Positions 1-6,231 of a DNA stretch of 9,270 nt are shown here, piece after piece. Below the pieces are notes generated by a model. It was not told the DNA's origin, did not search any database, and was given only the letters and a program-made list of their open reading frames with translations. The position numbers and the translations under genes are program-made. The stretch comes from Chloroflexota bacterium (GTDB lineage: Bacteria > Chloroflexota > Dormibacteria > Aeolococcales > Aeolococcaceae), in NCBI GenBank assembly GCA_005889515.1, contig VBHE01000134.1, positions 1 through 9,270 of the forward strand, written 5' to 3'. Each line of letters begins with the position of its first letter. Position 1 is the first letter of the stretch.

Positions 1-1
1 G

Positions 2-55
2 GCGCAGCGGGCCATTGTGGAGGCGCTCGGCCTGACGCCGGCGGCAGTGGGATGA
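2..55 (+). CDS. 3' end of upstream gene, probably a monooxygenase subunit (partial)
   Basis: An open frame enters from the left edge and gives 17 residues ending in LGLTPAAVG before a TGA at 53-55. That TGA overlaps the ATG of the coupling-protein gene in an ATGA arrangement, which usually means one operon with coupled translation. The fragment is too short to identify by sequence. Because coupling protein and reductase follow directly, a hydroxylase subunit of the same di-iron monooxygenase is the likely identity, by context only. Confidence 0.6.
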   Translation, partial: AQRAIVEALGLTPAAVG

Positions 56-396
56 GCAGCACCATGATCTCGGGTCCCCGCAGGAAGGTCGCCCTCGGGC
101 TGATGAAGAGCGAGGAGGCGGACGTCACCATCGAGGTGCTCGAGGCGAAGTACCCGGACGTCGAGGTCCACGACTTCGGCACCTACTGGAAGATCGAGGG
201 CGAGGGCGAGCTCCGGGTCGAGATGGACGAGATCGCCGAGGCCATCGGGCGGCCGATGCAGCTCAGCCAGTGGCTGGTGATCATGGCCACCTTCGTCGGC
301 CGCGCCCACGCCGGGGGCGACTACTTCCTCGTGACCTCGGAGATGAGCTATCTCGAGGGCGACGAGGCGGAGGCGCCCGGCCCGACCGGCTCCTGA
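52..396 (+). CDS. Soluble di-iron monooxygenase coupling (effector) protein, MmoB/DmpM family
   Basis: This 114-residue protein resembles the small regulatory component of soluble di-iron monooxygenases (MmoB, DmpM, PrmD/MimD type). Such proteins carry no cofactor. They bind the hydroxylase and control electron transfer, oxygen activation and substrate access. Supporting features are the family length, an acidic N-terminal half with the pattern DVEVHDFGTYWKIEGEGEL (about residues 36-54), and the conserved-looking block around GRPMQLSQW to FVGR (residues 66-84). There are no cysteines and no membrane segment, so it should be cytosolic. The start ATG overlaps the stop of the preceding gene and lacks a clear ribosome-binding site, which fits translational coupling; ATG at 64 (codon 5) is an alternative. 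The reductase starts nine bases after its stop. The family call is firm, but the substrate class (propane, alkene or aromatic) cannot be read from this subunit. Confidence 0.92.
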   Translation: MSSTMISGPRRKVALGLMKSEEADVTIEVLEAKYPDVEVHDFGTYWKIEGEGELRVEMDEIAEAIGRPMQLSQWLVIMATFVGRAHAGGDYFLVTSEMSYLEGDEAEAPGPTGS

Positions 397-404
397 GCAC
401 CATC

Positions 405-1427
405 GTGCCGGAGACGGATGTTCACCAGGTCCAGCTCTCCCCGGACGGGCGCACGTTCGCGGTGCAGCCGGGGGAGACGGTGCTCGGGGCCGCGCTGCGC
501 CAGGGGGTGCGGCTGAACTACGGCTGTCTCCACGGGAACTGCTCGAGCTGCAAGTACCTGCTCCTCGACGGGGACGTGGACTTCGGCATCGCCTCGCCGT
601 ACTCGCTGCCCCCGGGGGAGCGGGAGGAGGGGTGGGCGCTGCTCTGCTGCGCGACCCCGCTCTGCGATCTGGAGATCCAGAGCTCGCTGGTCCAGGACCC
701 GCGGATGCTCCCCGACCTCGTCCCCGAGGAGCGGAGCTCGGAGGTGGCCGGGGTCGAGCACCTCGGTGGCGACCTCTGGCGGCTGCGCCTCGAGCTCGAC
801 CGGCCGCTCGAGTTCTATGCCGGGCAGTACGTGCAGCTCGGCGTCCCCGGCACCGAGGACGACTGGCGGGCGTACTCGATCAGCAGCCCGCCGTCGCGCC
901 AGCCGGTCGCCGAGTTCGTCGCCAAGCGGATCGAGGGCGGACGCTTCAGCGGCCAGATCGACCGCCTCGAGGCGGGCACGCCGATGCGCGTCCGCGGCCC
1001 CTACGGCATCGGCTACCTGCGCGCGGGCGACGACCCGGTGCTGCTGGTGGCGGGCGGATCGGGGATCGCCCCGATCCTGTCGATCCTCGAGCACGCGGCC
1101 GAGAGCGGCGATCGGCGCGAGTTCCGCTTCTTCTTCGGCGCGCGCATCCCCGAGGAGGTGGTGCTCGCCGCCGAGATCGACGCCATCGGCCGGCGGCTCC
1201 CCGGACTGGAGTTCCTCCCCGCGGTCGAGCATCCCGGCGACAGCGGCTGGGAGGGGGACACGGGGAGGGTCACCAAGGCGATCCAGCGCCACCTCCACGA
1301 CGCCAGCCCGTACGACGTCTACCTCTGCGGCAACCCGCCGATGTGCGACAGCGCCTCGCTGCTGCTCGAGGCCAAGGGTGTGCGCGAGGGGCGCATCTTC
1401 TTCGATCGCTTCTTTGCGGCCGTCTGA
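405..1427 (+). CDS. Monooxygenase reductase: 2Fe-2S ferredoxin / FAD / NAD(P) oxidoreductase
   Basis: This 340-residue flavoprotein should pass electrons from NAD(P)H through FAD and a 2Fe-2S cluster to the di-iron hydroxylase, like MmoC, DmpP, TmoF or PrmB. Domains in order: a plant-type ferredoxin domain (about 1-95) with cluster cysteines 41, 46 and 49 in CLHGNCSSC and a fourth at 81 or 82; an FAD-binding domain with RAYS at 155-158; and an NAD(P)-binding domain with GGSGIAP at 217-223 and CGNPPM at 308-313. Length is normal for the family (about 340-350). I chose GTG at 405 because it starts just before the ferredoxin fold and lies nine bases after the coupling-protein stop; a longer in-frame start inside the coupling gene would add unrelated residues. 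No strong Shine-Dalgarno precedes it. It is the last gene of its operon, and a probable terminator follows. Confidence 0.95.
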   Translation: MPETDVHQVQLSPDGRTFAVQPGETVLGAALRQGVRLNYGCLHGNCSSCKYLLLDGDVDFGIASPYSLPPGEREEGWALLCCATPLCDLEIQSSLVQDPRMLPDLVPEERSSEVAGVEHLGGDLWRLRLELDRPLEFYAGQYVQLGVPGTEDDWRAYSISSPPSRQPVAEFVAKRIEGGRFSGQIDRLEAGTPMRVRGPYGIGYLRAGDDPVLLVAGGSGIAPILSILEHAAESGDRREFRFFFGARIPEEVVLAAEIDAIGRRLPGLEFLPAVEHPGDSGWEGDTGRVTKAIQRHLHDASPYDVYLCGNPPMCDSASLLLEAKGVREGRIFFDRFFAAV

Positions 1428-1436
1428 CCGGTCGGT

Positions 1437-1505
1437 GGGAGGCGACGCGGCGCACGAGAACCGCGCAGGATAGCGGACCGGAGCGGGCCGTGCCTCCCCC
1501 TTTTT
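1437..1505 (+). terminator. Probable factor-independent terminator of the monooxygenase operon
   Basis: GGGAGGC at 1437-1443 pairs with GCCTCCC at 1492-1498, and CCTTTTT follows immediately, ending at 1505. Inside the 48-base spacer a smaller stem (CGCGG 1446-1450 with CCGCG 1461-1465) shortens the effective loop. The position, ten bases after the reductase stop, and the T-run support termination. The long spacer makes the structure less than ideal. Confidence 0.45.
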
Positions 1506-1625
1506 CGAGCTGCAGGCGCACTTCGATGGTCATCGTCAACACGGTGCGGCGAGGCTTGCGGGTGTATCGAATCGGGAAGCCGCTGGCCCAGAATTGCCGA
1601 CAAGTTGCCGGATCGGGAGTCGGTG

Positions 1626-1652
1626 GGGACGGCTGGAGACCTCGGCCGTCCC
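1626..1652 (+). promoter_or_regulatory. GC-rich hairpin in the transporter leader
   Basis: GGGACGGC at 1626-1633 is the exact reverse complement of GCCGTCCC at 1645-1652, leaving an 11-base loop that can partly extend the stem. No T-run follows, so it is not a classical terminator. It could be an RNA leader element or an operator; the role is inferred only from position. Confidence 0.4.
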
Positions 1653-1708
1653 AGGGGACGCCTGGCGCCACGGAGGGCACGTGAGTATCGCGTGGAGTTT
1701 CACCCGAA

Positions 1709-1771
1709 CAGGGTCCATGCCTGGGCCCCCACAGATCGCCTGGACCCTGACTGCACGAGGCTTGGGTGCAG
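1709..1771 (+). promoter_or_regulatory. Tandem stem-loops just upstream of the transporter ribosome-binding site
   Basis: CAGGGTCCA at 1709-1717 pairs perfectly with TGGACCCTG at 1741-1749 (9 bp, 23-base loop). One base later, CTGCAC at 1751-1756 pairs with GTGCAG at 1766-1771 (6 bp, 9-base loop). The pair ends 14 bases before the AAGGAGG site. A cis-acting leader RNA that modulates expression of the substrate-binding protein is plausible. I do not recognise a known riboswitch class. Confidence 0.4.
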
Positions 1772-1804
1772 CAATTCGATGGATGAAGGAGGCGGAATAA
1801 GCTG

Positions 1805-3316
1805 ATGACCAACATATTCACATTGAGGCAGGCGCGCTTCTGGGTGGCGAGCGCCGGCGTCGCCGTCGCGGTCGCGGCGTGCGGCGGCGGCGGGTCGGGC
1901 TCGCTCAGCGGGACCTCGGTCCAGGGCGGCTCGAGCCAGGGCAACGCCGCGCCGAACACCGGCAGCCAGGCCAACCCTGCCGCTCCGAACAGCGGAGCCC
2001 AGGCCAACCCGGCCGCTCCGGCCCCGAACGGCACCCAGGTCAACCCGGCCGCTCCCGCCGGCGGCACCGGCGCCCCGGGCGCTCCGAAGCCGGGCGCGCC
2101 CGGGATCGCTCCTCCGCCTCCCGCCGGCGCCAACTTCGCCTCCGACGTGGGCGTGACCGCGACCCAGATCAACATCGGCATCATCAACATCGCCTCGGCG
2201 AACCGCAGCCTCGGGCCCCCCATCGCCCTGGCCAGCCAGCGCATGACCGACGCCGTGGTCCACTACATCAACGACACCGGCGGCGTCGCCGGTCGCAAGC
2301 TGAACCTGCTGACCTGCGACGACGGCGGCGACGTGACCCGCGCCCGCGCCTGCTACGAGAAGCTGAAGACCCAGGTCTTCGCCTTCGTGCCGTCGGAGAC
2401 CTTCGTCACCGACGTGATCCACGACACCCTCGCCAAGGACAAGGTGCCGTGGATGACCTGGGGCTGGTTCAAGAGCGAGTACACCGACCCCTACATGTTC
2501 CCCTGCCATGCCAACGGCATGCGTGAGGCGAGCAACGTCGCCAAGTGGATCGCCAACAACACCAAGCCGCAGACCGTCGGCATCCTCTACCTGAACGTCT
2601 CCGAGGACATCGCTGCCGCCGACGTGGCCGCGGCGGTCTTCCAGCAGCACAACATCAAGGTCGTGCAGCGGATCGGACAGGAGTGGGACTCCCCGGACGA
2701 GTCGCAGCACGTGCTCGCGATGCGCGTCGCGAACCCGGACGCGATCGTCTCCTTCTCGTGGCCGGCCCCGGTGGCGAAGTTCTTCCACGACGCCCAGGGC
2801 CAGAACTGGAGCCCGCCCAAGGGGTTCTTTGCCAACCACCTCACCGGCGACCCGGGCTACGGCCCCATCTTCGGTGACTACATCAAGGGCCACGTCACCA
2901 CGATCACCTCGTGGATCGTGCCCGGTGCCCAGGGCCAGTCGGCGGCCGACGAAGGCCTCCCCGGCCTGACCTTCTGGAAGATGCTCACCAACCGGTACAC
3001 CGGCTACGACATCGTGGGCTTCCACCTGAAGTACGCGATGGGCCACCACATCACCCAGTCCACGATCGCCTGTACCAAGATCTTCGGCGATGTGGCCCGG
3101 ACGCTCGGACCCAATCTCACCCGCGCCCGCTTCATCCAGGCGCTGGAGACGCAGTCCTTCGACACCGGGATGGGCGTCACCCTGAAGTGGCCGCACGGCG
3201 ACCACGGACAGGAGCCGTACTCCTTCAACAAGGAATACCTGTATCAGTGGGTCCAGGGCGACGCGGACCAGGGCTTCGGCCTGAAGCGCGTCCAGCCCGA
3301 CCCCGTCAACGCGTAA
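1805..3316 (+). CDS. Branched-chain amino acid-type ABC transporter substrate-binding lipoprotein (LivK-like)
   Basis: This 503-residue extracytoplasmic binding protein is of the type I periplasmic-binding fold used by Liv/HAAT importers. The N-terminus is a lipoprotein signal with a hydrophobic stretch (about 12-25) ending in the lipobox AVAAC, so Cys26 is the expected lipidated residue. A long low-complexity linker (about 27-110; Gly, Asn, Pro and Ala-rich with imperfect repeats) precedes the folded domain, which begins near VGVTATQINIG. The segment YINDTGGVAGRKL (about 154-166) is typical of the family. The linker explains why it is longer than the usual 370-410 residues. It is the first gene of the transporter operon: Shine-Dalgarno AAGGAGG at 1786-1792, rather long 12-base spacing. 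The permease and ATPase genes follow. Family members bind branched-chain amino acids, amides, urea or aromatic acids, so the ligand is not determined here. Confidence 0.94.
   Translation: MTNIFTLRQARFWVASAGVAVAVAACGGGGSGSLSGTSVQGGSSQGNAAPNTGSQANPAAPNSGAQANPAAPAPNGTQVNPAAPAGGTGAPGAPKPGAPGIAPPPPAGANFASDVGVTATQINIGIINIASANRSLGPPIALASQRMTDAVVHYINDTGGVAGRKLNLLTCDDGGDVTRARACYEKLKTQVFAFVPSETFVTDVIHDTLAKDKVPWMTWGWFKSEYTDPYMFPCHANGMREASNVAKWIANNTKPQTVGILYLNVSEDIAAADVAAAVFQQHNIKVVQRIGQEWDSPDESQHVLAMRVANPDAIVSFSWPAPVAKFFHDAQGQNWSPPKGFFANHLTGDPGYGPIFGDYIKGHVTTITSWIVPGAQGQSAADEGLPGLTFWKMLTNRYTGYDIVGFHLKYAMGHHITQSTIACTKIFGDVARTLGPNLTRARFIQALETQSFDTGMGVTLKWPHGDHGQEPYSFNKEYLYQWVQGDADQGFGLKRVQPDPVNA
1928..2059 (+). 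repeat. Imperfect repeats encoding the Pro/Ala/Asn linker of the binding protein
   Basis: Four related units encode GSSQGNAAPN (1928-1957), GSQANPAAPN (1961-1990), GAQANPAAPAPN (1994-2029) and GTQVNPAAPA (2030-2059). The shared core at DNA level is CAGGCCAACCC(T/G)GCCGCTCC. The units are in frame and form a flexible spacer between the lipid anchor and the binding domain. Unit number could vary between strains by slippage. Confidence 0.75.
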
Positions 3317-3326
3317 CCAGTCCCGC

Positions 3327-3341
3327 CCGGCCGACGGCCGG
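3327..3341 (+). promoter_or_regulatory. Short perfect inverted repeat after the binding-protein gene
   Basis: CCGGCC at 3327-3332 pairs with GGCCGG at 3336-3341 around a 3-base loop, 11 bases after the stop. It may add to the larger hairpin downstream as a 3'-end protecting structure. A second tiny repeat, CTGA-CAG-TCAG, lies at 3348-3358. Confidence 0.35.
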
Positions 3342-3362
3342 ACAGAACTGACAGTCAGACCA

Positions 3363-3406
3363 AGCCCGGGGGGGCCTCCACCTCCACTCAAAGGCTCCCC
3401 CGGGCT
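3363..3406 (+). promoter_or_regulatory. Strong intercistronic hairpin between binding protein and permease
   Basis: The 15 bases at 3363-3377 (AGCCCGGGGGGGCCT) pair with the 15 bases at 3392-3406 (AGGCTCCCCCGGGCT): 14 Watson-Crick pairs and one G-U, with a 14-base loop. No T-run follows. Hairpins here are known in binding-protein transporter operons, where they stabilise the upstream message or partly block readthrough so the binding protein is made in excess over the membrane parts. That role is inferred. Confidence 0.7.
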
Positions 3407-3418
3407 CACCAAACAGCT

Positions 3419-3439
3419 CGGCGGCTCTTCAGCCTGCCG
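3419..3439 (+). promoter_or_regulatory. Small hairpin upstream of the permease ribosome-binding site
   Basis: CGGC-GGCT (3419-3426) pairs with AGCC-(T)-GCCG (3431-3439) across the loop CTTC, with one bulged T. It ends nine bases before the AGGAGA ribosome-binding site of the permease gene (3448-3453), so it could influence initiation. Confidence 0.35.
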
Positions 3440-3461
3440 ACATTCACAGGAGATATAGACG

Positions 3462-4343
3462 GTGGCGCTCTTCGTCTCCGCGCTGATCATCGGCGTGTTC
3501 CTGGGGACGATCTACGGACTGATGGCCTTCGGGATGGTCGCCTCGTACCGCATCAGCCGCGTCGTCAACCTGGGACAGGCGGGGATCGCCGCCCTGGGAG
3601 CGACGGTGTACTACTGGATGACCGCCCAGTGGGGCGCTCCGGTGATCGTCTCGCTCATCGGCGCGATCCTGGTCGGAGCCCTGGTCGGCGGGTTCATGGG
3701 CTGGTGCAACCTGCTGATGGCGGACTGGCCGAAGGGGTTCGTGATGATCTTCACGCTGTGCGTGACCCTTCTGCTCTTCGCCTACGTCGACCACATCCTC
3801 CCGCCGACCACGATCGCGCCGGTCTCGCCGTTCGGCACCGGCGGCTTCAACTTCGCGCTGACCTTCGTCGCGGCGCACCAGATCGGGACCTTCGCGGTCA
3901 CGCTCCTGGTGGTGACGGCGGCGACGATGCTGATCCGCTACACCCGCTTCGGCCTCTTCGTGCGGGCGATCTACGACGACCCGGCGGGCGCCGCCACCCT
4001 GGGGATCCCGCTCTCGATCTACGTGATCGGGGTGTGGGCGATGGCCGGCGGCATGGCCGGGCTGGCCGGCATCCTGATCAGCAACCGCACCCTGCTCGAC
4101 ACCGTGCTGCTGCTCTTCGTGAGCGTGTACGCGCTCGCCGGGGCGGTGCTCGGCGGGCTCGAGTCCTTCGCCCTGGCCTTCGGCGGAGGGGTGCTCCTCG
4201 GCACCACCGAGGGCATCCTCGGGGGCGGCGTGCTCGGCCAGATGCCGCCGGGGACCGAGGCGCTGGGCACGGTGGTGATCATGGCGATCGCCGTGTTCTA
4301 CGCCGGCACCAAGCGGCGCCACCTGGCGCACCTCCAGACGTGA
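3462..4343 (+). CDS. livH: Branched-chain amino acid-type ABC transporter permease, LivH-like
   Basis: This 293-residue integral membrane protein is one of the two permease subunits of the importer. It begins with a hydrophobic segment (LFVSALIIGVFLGTIYGL) and has about eight hydrophobic stretches in all. The loop beginning at Arg159 (RYTRFGLFVRAIYDDP, continuing to about residue 182), followed by a membrane segment with AGGMAGLAGIL, matches the EAA-like coupling loop through which LivH-type permeases contact the ATPase. Length agrees with the family (about 290-300). The GTG start at 3462 is set by AGGAGA at 3448-3453, eight bases upstream. It lies 145 bases after the binding-protein gene, across hairpins, and ten bases before the next gene, so it belongs to the same operon. 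No disrupting change is visible. Confidence 0.95.
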   Translation: MALFVSALIIGVFLGTIYGLMAFGMVASYRISRVVNLGQAGIAALGATVYYWMTAQWGAPVIVSLIGAILVGALVGGFMGWCNLLMADWPKGFVMIFTLCVTLLLFAYVDHILPPTTIAPVSPFGTGGFNFALTFVAAHQIGTFAVTLLVVTAATMLIRYTRFGLFVRAIYDDPAGAATLGIPLSIYVIGVWAMAGGMAGLAGILISNRTLLDTVLLLFVSVYALAGAVLGGLESFALAFGGGVLLGTTEGILGGGVLGQMPPGTEALGTVVIMAIAVFYAGTKRRHLAHLQT

Positions 4344-4353
4344 GGAGGGAGAG

Positions 4354-6231
4354 ATGAACGCACCAGTGACGGGCGCCGTGGCACGAGGCGGGGCGGTGTC
4401 CCGCCTCGTCGCCCCGCTGCAGCTCACCAAGCTCCGGTTGTCGCCGCTCGCGGTCGTGATCGTGCTCACCGTGGCGGGGTTCTTCCTCCTCCCCAACGAC
4501 CTGCTCTACGCGGGCTCGTCGTCGGTGGTCGCGGGCCTGGTCGGCCTCGGGCTCTTCCTGCCGATCGCCGCGCTGCGTGAGCTGCCGCTCAACGGTGCGG
4601 GCATGGCCGGCCTCGCCGCGTATCTCTTCGCCTACAACGGCTCGCAGGGGGGCCTCGGCCACCACCTTCTCGGTCTGGCCATCGCCCTGGTCTGCGTGAC
4701 CGGCCTCTCGCTCATCGGCGGGCTCGCCGCGCTGGCGGTGACCGGCCTGTACTTCGTGGTCGCCTCGCTGGTGATCCAGGTGGGCATCGAGAAGGTCATC
4801 TTCTCGATCCCGGTGCTCACCGGTGGCGCCTCCGGCCGCAGCGTCTACCAGCCCGACCTGAGCGGCTGGTTCGGCACCCAGCGGTGCATCTACCTGGTGG
4901 CGGCGGTCATCGTGTTCGCCAGCATGTATGCGGTGCACCGGCTGCTGAAGTCGCGGCAGGGCTTCCACGCCGTGCTCGTCGGGCACATGCCCGAGGGCGC
5001 GTCGGCGACGGGGCTGCGCAACTGGGTGGTGAAGATGCTCGTCTTCGGGGTCTCGGGGGTGATCATCGGCATCGCCGGCTGCCTCTCGGCGTTCGTCAAC
5101 GGCACCCCCCCGCCGCCGTTCAGCTTCGGGATCATCTACTCGGTCATCTTCATGGCGATCCCGATCGCCAGCGGGATGCGCGATCTCTCCTCGATCCTGC
5201 TGGTGGCGATCGCGTTCGTCGGCCTCCCCATCACCCTGGAGCACTTCAGCATCAGCATCCCGCCGAACCTGCTCTCCGGGGTGATCCTGCTGGTGGCGCT
5301 CCTGCTCGGGCGGCACCGCGACCGCATCGGGCACATGTTCCGCGGCGTGGTCGCCCGGCTGCGCGGCGGCGCGGCCGAGCTGATCCCGGAGCCCGAGATG
5401 GAGCTGAGCGGAATGCCGGTCCCGGCGGGCAACGGAGCGCCCAGTCCCAGCGTGCTCCTGAGCGAGCTGACCATGGTGGCCCCGCCGGTGGTGACCGACG
5501 GGTCGCGGACCCGCGCCGTGGGCGCGCTGGAGGGTCGCCAGATCACGGTGCGCTTCGGCGGCGTGGTCGCGGTCGACAGCGTGAGCGTGCGGGTCGCTCC
5601 CGGCGAGCGGGTGGGGATCGTCGGCGCCAACGGCGCCGGCAAGACCACGCTCTTCAACGCGCTGACCGGGTTCGTCCCCAGCGAGGGGACGTCGCTGCTC
5701 GGCGGCGAGGACATCAGCTCCTGGCCGCCGTTCATCCGGGCGCGGGCGGGGGTGCGGCGCACCTTCCAGGTGCCACGCCTCGCCGACATCCTGACCGTGG
5801 GGCAGAACGTCGTCTGCGGCCACGGCCGCGACTCGGCGGAGCGCAGCGAGCGGATCGCCTGGCTGCTCGACCACTTCGGGCTGGCGGCGATGCGCGACGT
5901 GCCCGTGGTCGCGCTGCCCTTCGGGGTGCGGCGCGAGGTCGAGTTGATCCGCGCGCTGTCGGTGCGCCCGCAGGTGCTGATGCTCGACGAGCCGGTGAGC
6001 GGGCTCGAGGACGAGGAGGCGGAGCGCCTGGTCGAGGTGCTCCTCGGCCTGCAGGCGAAGGAGGGCTGGGGGCTGCTCGTCATCGAGCACGACCTCAAGT
6101 TCATCACCTCCATCTCCCAGCACCTCATGGTCATGGAGGACGGTCACCTGGTGGCCCAGGGACCGATCGACACCGTGCTGCAAGAGGACGAGGTCCGGCG
6201 TGTCTATCTAGGTGAGACGGTGACTGTGTGA
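4354..6231 (+). CDS. LivM permease - LivG ATPase fusion protein
   Basis: One 625-residue chain joins the second permease and an ATPase of the importer. Residues about 32-320 are a multi-pass LivM-like domain with the coupling-loop region near 196-222 (RLLKSRQGFHAVLVG) followed by a glycine-rich membrane segment. A poorly conserved linker (about 325-388) leads to a LivG-like ABC domain (about 389-625): Walker A GANGAGKTT 424-432, Q-loop Gln472, signature LPFGV 521-525 in place of LSGGQ, Walker B VLMLDEP 541-547, and switch His579. The catalytic residues Lys430, Asp545, Glu546 and His579 are present, so it looks active. Separate LivM and LivG proteins are more usual; fused versions are known in some lineages. 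The GAGGAGGGAG site at 4342-4351 precedes ATG 4354 closely. The stop overlaps the start of the next gene (TGATG), implying translational coupling to LivF. Confidence 0.94.
   Translation: MNAPVTGAVARGGAVSRLVAPLQLTKLRLSPLAVVIVLTVAGFFLLPNDLLYAGSSSVVAGLVGLGLFLPIAALRELPLNGAGMAGLAAYLFAYNGSQGGLGHHLLGLAIALVCVTGLSLIGGLAALAVTGLYFVVASLVIQVGIEKVIFSIPVLTGGASGRSVYQPDLSGWFGTQRCIYLVAAVIVFASMYAVHRLLKSRQGFHAVLVGHMPEGASATGLRNWVVKMLVFGVSGVIIGIAGCLSAFVNGTPPPPFSFGIIYSVIFMAIPIASGMRDLSSILLVAIAFVGLPITLEHFSISIPPNLLSGVILLVALLLGRHRDRIGHMFRGVVARLRGGAAELIPEPEMELSGMPVPAGNGAPSPSVLLSELTMVAPPVVTDGSRTRAVGALEGRQITVRFGGVVAVDSVSVRVAPGERVGIVGANGAGKTTLFNALTGFVPSEGTSLLGGEDISSWPPFIRARAGVRRTFQVPRLADILTVGQNVVCGHGRDSAERSERIAWLLDHFGLAAMRDVPVVALPFGVRREVELIRALSVRPQVLMLDEPVSGLEDEEAERLVEVLLGLQAKEGWGLLVIEHDLKFITSISQHLMVMEDGHLVAQGPIDTVLQEDEVRRVYLGETVTV

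Larger units (their letters stand above)
1428..1804 (+). other. Gene-free leader region between monooxygenase and transporter operons
   Basis: This 377-base stretch has no convincing gene; the short open frames across it lack family features and look incidental. It is richer in A/T than its surroundings. It holds the probable terminator near its left end, an imperfect small palindrome (CGATG-GT-CATCG, 1524-1535), two direct TTGCCG copies 11 bases apart (1594-1599 and 1605-1610), a GC-rich hairpin (1626-1652), the palindrome TGGCGCCA (1663-1670), and two more stem-loops (1709-1771). The substrate-binding protein's Shine-Dalgarno AAGGAGG lies at 1786-1792, 12 bases before ATG 1805. No clear -35/-10 pair was seen, although a promoter for the transporter is expected here. 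Confidence 0.7.

Noticed and set aside
1561..1620. Possible -10-like TATCGA at 1565-1570 as a promoter for the transporter
   Set aside because: No suitable -35 hexamer at 16-18 bases; the match is too weak to annotate.
632..1684. 350-codon plus-strand frame overlapping the reductase
   Set aside because: Arg/Ala/Pro-rich out-of-frame reading of the reductase gene, which has complete cofactor motifs in its own frame.
1594..1805. Two overlapping short plus-strand frames (66-68 codons) in the leader
   Set aside because: Both depend on TTG starts, lack ribosome-binding sites and have no coding character; the overlapping stop at 1803-1805 is probably chance.
1700..3490. 596-codon open frame on the minus strand opposite the binding protein
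   Set aside because: It mirrors a well-supported gene, its translation is Arg/Gly/Val/His-rich with no family features, and long antisense frames are expected in GC-rich DNA.
4279..6183. 634-codon minus-strand open frame opposite the LivM-LivG fusion
   Set aside because: Composition is typical of an antisense shadow (very rich in Arg, His, Asp and Glu), and the opposite strand carries all ABC motifs.
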